In this document: positions 58,246 to 64,000 of the stretch, piece after piece
How positions within the stretch are numbered: position 1 is the stretch's first letter
Layout: each line of letters starts with the position of its first letter
Source: CAWCXF01 sp963799455
Lineage (GTDB): Bacteria > Pseudomonadota > Alphaproteobacteria > Rhodobacterales > Rhodobacteraceae
NCBI GenBank assembly: GCA_963799455.1
Contig: CAWCXF010000008.1
Location: forward strand, 434,001 to 498,000
Length of the DNA: 64,000 bases
Direction of reading: 5' to 3'
The notes under the pieces: model-generated
Seen by the model: the letters and a program-made list of their open reading frames with translations, nothing else
Databases searched by the model: none
What the model was told of the DNA's origin: nothing
Made by a program: the position numbers and the translations under genes

Positions 58246-61200
58246 TCACCCCTCCTCCACCGTCACCACCCCCGGCACGGACCGCAGCGCCGAGCGGATG
58301 TCGGGGCTCACCGGGTAGGGCTCGCCGAGCGCCATCTCGACCTCGCCGGGCAGGCCGTCCGCCATCAGGCAAAGTGCTATGTCGGCGCGCGCAGCGCCCG
58401 GGGCGTCCGACGACAGGCGCGTCAGCAGCGAGGAGACGCCGGCGAGCGCGCCTGCGTCGTCCACGAAGATGCGCAGGCCCGTGACCGCGCCATGGGTGGC
58501 GCCCTCGACAGGGCGCACGTCGCGCACCAGGAGCTTGAGCTGGTCGGCCTCCATGGTGGCCTCGACCGTCAGCACGACCTTGGCGCCGGGCTCCAGCTCC
58601 GCGCGGTGCGCCTCCAGTCCTTCCGAGAACACCATCGCCTCGAAGATGCCGGTGGGGTCCGACAGCCCGAGGAAGGCGAAGCGGTTGCCGCGCGCGCTCA
58701 TGCGCTCCTGGCGGTGGGAGACCGAGCCCGCGACCTTGGCCACCAGCGGGCCCTCCTTGGCGCGCGCCTCCAGGGCGGCAAAGGTCATCACGCCGCGGCG
58801 GCCGAGCGGGCCCATGTAGTCGTCCAAGGGGTGGCCCGAGAGGTAGAAGCCGACCGCCCGGTGCTCCTCCGCGAGCCGCTCGGCGGGGAGCCAGTCGTCG
58901 GGCGAGGGCAGCCGAGGCTCGGGCAGATCCTCGCCCGCCTCGCCGAAGAGCGAGACCTGCGCCGAGGCGCGGTCGGCGTGGACGGCGGCCGAGTAGGCGG
59001 TGAGCGCGTCCAAGGACTCGAAGGCCCGCCGGCGGTTCGGGTCGAGCTGGTCGAAGCCGCCCGCGCGCGCCAGCATCTCCAGCGAGCGCTTGCCGACGCG
59101 CTTGAGGTCCACGCGCCGCGCGAGGTCGAACAGCGTGGCGAAGGGCCGCCCGCCGGCGCTTGCCGAGACGCGCGCCTCCTCGATCAGCCGCATGGCCTCG
59201 ACGCCCACCCCCTTCAGCGCGCCGAGCCCGTAGACGATGCGGTCCCCTTCGGTGCCGAAGCGCGCGCCCGATCGGTTGACGCAAGGGGGGACGATCTCGA
59301 TGCGCAGGTTGCGCCGCACGTCCTCGGCATAGGCGGCGAGCTTGTCCGTCAGGTGGATGTCGCAGTTCATCACGCCGGCCATGAACTCGACCGGGTGGTT
59401 GGCCTTGAGCCAGGCGGTCTGGTAGCTCACCACCCCGTAGGCCGCGGCATGGGACTTGTTGAAGCCGTAGTTGGCGAACTTGTCCAAGAGGTTCCAGACC
59501 TCCAGCGCCTTGCCCTCCGGCACGCCGTTGCGGGCGGCGCCTTCGAGGAACAGCGGGCGCTGCGCGTCCATCTCGGCCTGGATCTTCTTGCCCATGGCGC
59601 GGCGCAGCAGGTCGGCGCCGCCCAGGGAGTAGCCCGCCATCTCGCGGGCGATCTCCATCACCTGCTCCTGATAGACGATGATCCCTTGGGTCTCGTCGAG
59701 GATGTGGTCGATCGAGGGGTGGAGCCGCTGGCGCGGCGCCCGCCCGTTCTTGACATCGCAGAACTGCGGGATGTTCTCCATCGGGCCGGGGCGGTAGAGC
59801 GCCACCAGCGCCACGATGTCCTCGATGCAGGTCGGGCGCATCCGCCTGAGCGCGTCGATCATCCCGCTCGATTCCACCTGAAACACCGCGGTGGTCTTGC
59901 CGCTGGCGTAGAGCGCGTAGGCGCGCTCGTCGTCCAGGGGGATCGCGGCCAGATCGACCGACGTGCCCTTCGCCTCCAGCAGGTCGAGCGCGCCCTGGAT
60001 CATGGTGAGGGTCTTGAGCCCGAGGAAGTCGAACTTCACGAGGCCCGCCTGCTCGACCCACTTCATGTTGAACTGCGTCGCGGGCATGTCCGAGCGCGGG
60101 TCGCGGTAGAGCGGGACCAGCTCGTCCAAGGGACGGTCGCCGATCACCACGCCCGCGGCATGGGTCGAGGCGTTCCGCAGCAGCCCCTCCAGCTTGGCGC
60201 AGTAGTCGAGCAGGCGCCCGACGACGGGCTTGCGGGCCTCCTCCGCGAGCCGCGGCTCGGCCTTGAGCGCGCGCGGGATCGACAGCGGCTTGACGCCCTC
60301 CACAGGGATCATCTTCGAGAGCCGGTCGCACTGCATGTAGGGCATCTGGAGGACGCGGCCGACGTCGCGCACGGCGGCCTTCGACAGCAGCGCGCCGAAG
60401 GTGATGATCTGGCCCACCCGCTCGCGGCCGTAGCGTCCTTGGACGTAGCGGATCACCTCCTCGCGCCGGTCCATGCAGAAGTCGATGTCGAAGTCGGGCA
60501 TCGACACCCGGTCGGGGTTGAGGAAGCGCTCGAAGAGGAGCCCGTAGCGCAGCGGGTCGAGGTCGGTGATGGTGAGCGCGTAGGCCACCAGGCTGCCCGC
60601 GCCAGAGCCGCGGCCGGGCCCCACGGGGATGCCCTGCCCCTTGGCCCACTGGATGAAGTCGGCGACGATCAGGAAGTAGCCGGGATAGCCCATCCGCTCG
60701 ATCACGCCGATCTCGAAGTCGAGCCGCGCCTCGTAGTCGGCCACGGGGGCGGCGTGGGGGATGACCTTCAGCCGGGCGGCCAGCCCCTCGCGGGCCTGTC
60801 GGCGCAGCTCGTCCACCTCGTCCTGCGCGAAGCGCGGCAGGATCGGGCCGCGGGTGCGCGGGCGATACGCGCACCGCCGCGCGATCTCGACGGTGGCGTC
60901 GCAGGCCTCGGGCAGGTCGGCGAAGAGCGCGCGCATGGCGTCGGCGGGCTTGAACCAGTGCTCGGGCGTGAGCTGCCGGCGCGGCTCGTTCTGATCGACG
61001 TAGGCGCCACCGGCGATGCACAGCAGCGCGTCGTGCGCCTCGAACATCTCGGCGCCCTCGAAATGGACGTCGTTGGTGGCCACCAAGGGCAGGCCCATCG
61101 CGTAGGCCATCTCGACGAGGCCGCGCTCGGTCAGGGCCTCGATCTCGGGCAGGCCGTCCTCGCCAGGATGGCGCTGGAGCTCGACGTAGAGGCGGCCGGG

Positions 61201-61698
61201 ATAGATCGCGGCCAAGCGCCCCACCAGCGCCTCGGCCATCGCGCGCCGCTTGGTGCGAAGGAGCCGGCCCACGGGGCCGTCGGGCCCGCCCGTGAGGCAG
61301 ATCAGCCCCCGCGCATGGTCCTCCAGGTCGCCCAGCGTCACCTGAGGCTCGCGCTGGGTCTCGGCGAGATAGAGCCGCGACTGGAGCTTGAGGAGGTTGG
61401 CGTAGCCCGCCTCGTCCTGAGCGAGCAGCACCACGGGCGCGGGCGGGGCCGGCTTGGCGCCGGGCGCCGCGGCCTCGTGTTCGAGGCGGATCTGGCAGCC
61501 CATGATCGGCTGGACGCCGGCCTTGGCGGCGCCTTCCGAGAACTCGAGCGCCGCGAACATGTTGTCGCTGTCGGTCAGCGCCACGGCGGGCATGCCGGCC
61601 GCCGCGGCGAGGCCGGGGAGCGCCTTGACGCGGACGGCGCCCTCCAGGACCGAGTATTCGGAGTGGACGCGCAGATGGACGAAGGGGGGCTGGGACAT
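58246..61698 (-). CDS. dnaE: DNA polymerase III alpha subunit
   Basis: 1150-residue replicative polymerase, DnaE1 type. Seen: VHLRVHSEYSVLEGAVRVKA (PHP domain start), PVGPGRGSGAGSLVAYALTI, the catalytic Asp pair in PDFDIDFCMDRREEVIRYVQ, FLGLKTLTMIQGALDLL, VFQVESSGMIDALRRMRPTC, GIIVYQEQVMEIAREMAGYS, FNKSHAAAYGVVSYQTAWLK, then helix-hairpin-helix and OB-fold regions, where VSLFGEAGEDLPEPRLPS resembles the clamp-binding segment. Length, frame and motifs are all intact. ATG chosen from homology of MSQPPFVHLRVHS. Confidence 0.97.
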   Translation of the reverse strand: MSQPPFVHLRVHSEYSVLEGAVRVKALPGLAAAAGMPAVALTDSDNMFAALEFSEGAAKAGVQPIMGCQIRLEHEAAAPGAKPAPPAPVVLLAQDEAGYANLLKLQSRLYLAETQREPQVTLGDLEDHARGLICLTGGPDGPVGRLLRTKRRAMAEALVGRLAAIYPGRLYVELQRHPGEDGLPEIEALTERGLVEMAYAMGLPLVATNDVHFEGAEMFEAHDALLCIAGGAYVDQNEPRRQLTPEHWFKPADAMRALFADLPEACDATVEIARRCAYRPRTRGPILPRFAQDEVDELRRQAREGLAARLKVIPHAAPVADYEARLDFEIGVIERMGYPGYFLIVADFIQWAKGQGIPVGPGRGSGAGSLVAYALTITDLDPLRYGLLFERFLNPDRVSMPDFDIDFCMDRREEVIRYVQGRYGRERVGQIITFGALLSKAAVRDVGRVLQMPYMQCDRLSKMIPVEGVKPLSIPRALKAEPRLAEEARKPVVGRLLDYCAKLEGLLRNASTHAAGVVIGDRPLDELVPLYRDPRSDMPATQFNMKWVEQAGLVKFDFLGLKTLTMIQGALDLLEAKGTSVDLAAIPLDDERAYALYASGKTTAVFQVESSGMIDALRRMRPTCIEDIVALVALYRPGPMENIPQFCDVKNGRAPRQRLHPSIDHILDETQGIIVYQEQVMEIAREMAGYSLGGADLLRRAMGKKIQAEMDAQRPLFLEGAARNGVPEGKALEVWNLLDKFANYGFNKSHAAAYGVVSYQTAWLKANHPVEFMAGVMNCDIHLTDKLAAYAEDVRRNLRIEIVPPCVNRSGARFGTEGDRIVYGLGALKGVGVEAMRLIEEARVSASAGGRPFATLFDLARRVDLKRVGKRSLEMLARAGGFDQLDPNRRRAFESLDALTAYSAAVHADRASAQVSLFGEAGEDLPEPRLPSPDDWLPAERLAEEHRAVGFYLSGHPLDDYMGPLGRRGVMTFAALEARAKEGPLVAKVAGSVSHRQERMSARGNRFAFLGLSDPTGIFEAMVFSEGLEAHRAELEPGAKVVLTVEATMEADQLKLLVRDVRPVEGATHGAVTGLRIFVDDAGALAGVSSLLTRLSSDAPGAARADIALCLMADGLPGEVEMALGEPYPVSPDIRSALRSVPGVVTVEEG

Positions 61699-62293
61699 GG
61701 GGACGAGATAGGCCCGGGGGCCTGCGCGAGCCAGATCCGCGGGCCGGCCGGACCCACCCGGCGCGCGCAGGAGGCGGGCCGGTCACAGGAGGCGCGGCAG
61801 GCCGCGCCGCGAGAGATCCCGCGCGCCGTGGCCGCTCGGGGCCGCGCCCCCGGCCGCCGATCGGATGGACATCCGGCGGCCGCGGTCGCCCCCGCCTTGC
61901 GCCGCGCGTGGCGCCCAGGCCGCGATCGGGGTCGCCGCGCCGGCATCGAGGGCCGGCCCGCGAGGACGGGAGGCGAGCGCGTCCGCCCTCGCCTCCCGGC
62001 ACCAACGCCGAGGCCGGACAGGATCGGCTCGGGTGGATCGAAAGGCCCTGCGACGACGCGCGCCGCACCCAGCCACCGGCCGCCGGGTAGCGCGGGGCGG
62101 CCGGTGGCCGCTCACCGGGGAGGATCGGCTCGCGCCCGATCGTGCGGCGCGGCTCCGTCGCGGGCCGCGCGCGCCTCAGGCCGGTTCGTCGCGGTTCCAA
62201 GCCCGACGGCGACGATCCCGGACGGCTCCGTTCCTCCCCTCGGTCTTCGTCGGCGCCGCGATCGTGCCCGAGCGACGGGCGGACGCGTCCCTC
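61699..62293. other. Gene-free spacer upstream of dnaE
   Basis: About 600 bp, very GC-rich, with no identifiable gene. The dnaE promoter should be in the left part; I see no convincing -35/-10 pair. Confidence 0.4.
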
Positions 62294-62848
62294 TCATCGC
62301 CGAGGCGTCGGGCCGGACGGCTCGGCGCGCGCGCTCGCCGATCTCGGACAGGATGGCGCGGAGCCTGTCGTGGTCGGGGTGGCGCAGGCCGCGACGAGGC
62401 CGCCGTATCGGCCGCGGATTTCCTCGGCGCCCTCGTGGCCCATGATCGCGTCCGCGACGCCGGCCGAGGCGGCGGTCGGCACGCCGGCCTCGCGCAGGGT
62501 ATCCTTCATCGCCACCTTGTCGCGGCACGGATGGGCGGTGGGGGCCGAGATGGCGTGGATGCCGCAGCGCTCGCGCACATGCGCCCCGATCACGGCCTCC
62601 AGCCGGTCGACCCACATCCGCCTCCGGACCTCGCGTGCCGCCCGTTCGAGCGCGCCCTCGTCGGTCGGCGAGGCGATCGTCCGGTCGCCGCCGAGCCGGC
62701 CATCGAGCTCGTCGTCGAGCCGCTCTGGCGGCCGGTCGCCGGCCCCGATCCCTTGCGCCCCGACCGAGGCCGGGACGCGGACGAACTCGCGCTGGCTGGC
62801 GGGGAAGCCCGGATCGGGGACGATGGCGTTTGCGGGGACGGCCTCCAT
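62294..62848 (-). pseudogene. Decayed ATP-grasp-type protein fragment
   Basis: An open frame of 184 codons contains an ATP-grasp-like stretch: MWVDRLEAVIGAHVRERCGI, then CRDKVAMKDTLREAGVPTAA (compare the common RDKxxMKxxLRxAGVP), then GAEEIRGRYGGLVAA, where a lysine-containing VVKP strand is expected but replaced by Thr/Pro-rich text. Both ends read as low-complexity Arg/Pro/Ala. It is too short and lacks the catalytic C-terminal half, so I treat it as a remnant. It follows the GCS2 remnant on the same strand. Confidence 0.4.
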
Positions 62849-62976
62849 GCGCTCGGCCCCCTCGGCGTCGCCCCCGGCGGCGGGCAGCAGGAGGAGGGCA
62901 GCAGGAGGAGGACCGGCCTCGCTCGCCCCGGTGGACGCGCGTGACCTCCCGCTCCGTCCGCGGTGAGCGCCGCGCG

Positions 62977-63770
62977 CCCTCCTGCTCGCGCCAGAGCTGG
63001 ATCCGCCCCCGGACCAGATCGGTGGACGCGTCGGCCTCGGGGGCCGGGAAGAGCGAAGGCACCTTCTCGTGGATCGCGTCGCGCATGGTCGGGCTGCCGA
63101 CGAAGCCGTGGGCGAGCGCGTCGAGATGCCCGAGCCTCGTGTCGCGGCGAGGTCGTCGAGGATCTCCTGCCAGTCGTTCCAGCTCTCGGACGTCTCGGAC
63201 GGGCCCGAGCGCGCCGGGCCGCCGATGACGATCGGCCCGATCGCCTCGGGCCCCCGTGTCGTGGCCCTCCCGGGACGGCGAGGAGGACGGCCGCGCCGAG
63301 AGCGGCGGCGTGAGGCAGGCGACCCGGCCCATCAGGCCGACGCGCAGGTCGCGACCCTCGATCCCCGCCTGGACGTGCATGCCGCGGATCGCCACGCGCC
63401 GCGCGACCGTCCGGCGCTCGGCGCTCGGCGCTCGGCGCTCGGCTCCCAAAATGCGGTGACGGCCCAGGTCAGCCGGCTGCTGCTCCTTCCGGTGCGCCCA
63501 AGGGTGGGTGGGGCGGCGATCATCCGCATCCCGTGCGCCGCGGCCGCCGCCGCGACCGCCTGCCTGAGATTCCGGGCGCTCGGAGCGGGCCTCGGCGAGG
63601 GTGCGGCAGACCCCGGTGCCGATCTCGACCCGGCCGTGGACGACCTCGTGCGCGACCCCGGGGCCGAGGCGCTCCTCGCACCGAGCCACGAACGCGGCCG
63701 GCCGCCCGGCGTCGATGAGCGGGCGCTCCACCTCGGTCCCGATGGAGATCGCCTCGCCCGGGGCGCCCAT
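62977..63770 (-). pseudogene. Decayed GCS2 / carboxylate-amine ligase (YbdK-like) remnant
   Basis: Reading from ATG at 63770: EAISIGTEVERPLIDAGRPA, HGRVEIGTGVCRTLAEARSE, then in another frame RNLRQAVAAAAAAHGMRMIA, back in the first frame PTHPWAHRKEQQ, RRVAIRGMHVQAGIEGRDLR and GLMGRVACLTPPLSA, then GHDTGA and, in yet another frame, GPSETSESWNDWQEILDDLA. The order matches the glutamate-cysteine ligase family 2 (…TEVCRTLxEAR…GMHVHVGVED…); the second His of GMHVHV is now Gln. A 7-bp repeat GGCGCTC lies inside (about 63415-63440). The last segment (LDALAHGFVGSPTMRDAIHE, 62977-63135) I do not recognise. Confidence 0.5.
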
Positions 63771-64000
63771 CGTCCCCTCCCCGCGTCGCGGCCGGCGTTC
63801 CGCGGGGCGCCGCGGCCTGTCGGGCCGGCGTCCGGGCTGCGGGCTCCGATCGCAGGGCCGGCCGGCGCCGGATGCCCTTCGAGCGGCCCGCGACCCTCGA
63901 GGGCCGCGAGGCCCGCCCGCCGCCGGCATGAGGTCGTGGGCCGCCGATCTCGGGTCGCAAGCCCGGCTGGGCGCCCCGCCTCGGCGCCTGCTCCTCCCCG

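Noticed and set aside
58492..62445. Long plus-strand frame opposite dnaE
   Set aside because: Antisense shadow of dnaE with biased composition and no domain motifs.
62112..63929. Long open minus-strand frame of about 605 codons at the right end
   Set aside because: Only pieces match a known family and they jump between frames; most of the translation is Arg/Pro/Gly-rich as expected for GC-rich non-coding DNA.

Overview
This 64 kb window has very high G+C (by eye roughly three quarters) and looks like chromosome of an alphaproteobacterium, most probably in or near the Rhodobacterales. That rests on a VPLPA-type C-terminal sorting tail, the gene families present (DUF2244, PhoX, DmeF-like CDF, GlgE operon) and the gene order, not on a 16S gene. 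I see no integrase, IS element, phage block or CRISPR array.

Layout. (1) 1-14.9 kb, minus strand: a tightly overlapping alpha-glucan/trehalose operon read glgE, treS-maltokinase fusion, glgB, glgX, treZ, malQ, treY (treY runs off the left edge). It joins the GlgE pathway (trehalose to maltose-1-P to alpha-glucan) to glucan debranching and TreYZ trehalose release, giving a trehalose/glucan cycle. (2) 15-19.8 kb, minus: a Pqi/MCE lipid-transport operon with PqiA split into two genes and an enlarged PqiB. (3) 19.9-34.4 kb: core genes, namely a radical-SAM spore-photolyase-like protein, a VPLPA-CTERM protein with a decayed second copy, tRNA-Ser(UGA), a lipoprotein-dacC-tmk-holB-tatD-MBL hydrolase run, an AEC transporter, tRNA-Leu(GAG), lipB, ctaD, a DUF2244 gene, yqeY and carA. 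(4) 34.4-39.8 kb: a GT2 glycosyltransferase, a GntR regulator, a UbiH-type monooxygenase and ilvC. (5) 40.1-55.5 kb: a copper/heavy-metal block with two multicopper oxidases, CopB, a DmeF-like CDF exporter, three c-type cytochromes, DUF305 and DUF411 proteins, a DsbA-like thioredoxin, an L,D-transpeptidase, CopZ, a CopA P-type ATPase and CueR, with several CueR-type promoters. (6) 55.6-61.7 kb, minus: phoX behind a Pho-box-like site, then dnaE. (7) 61.7-64 kb: no intact gene, but decayed pieces of an ATP-grasp protein and a GCS2-type carboxylate-amine ligase.

Two cross-cutting oddities stand out. Six otherwise good genes (treZ, glgX, glgB, dacC, tmk and one cytochrome c gene) each carry exactly one extra base; because tmk is normally essential, sequence error is the first suspicion. 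Second, short degenerate tandem repeats, very often with a 14-15 bp unit, sit in the small spacers. At several gene ends the unit contains the stop codon, so the non-triplet period places TGA in more than one reading frame. A similar repeat insertion separates the first codons of tatD from the rest of the gene.
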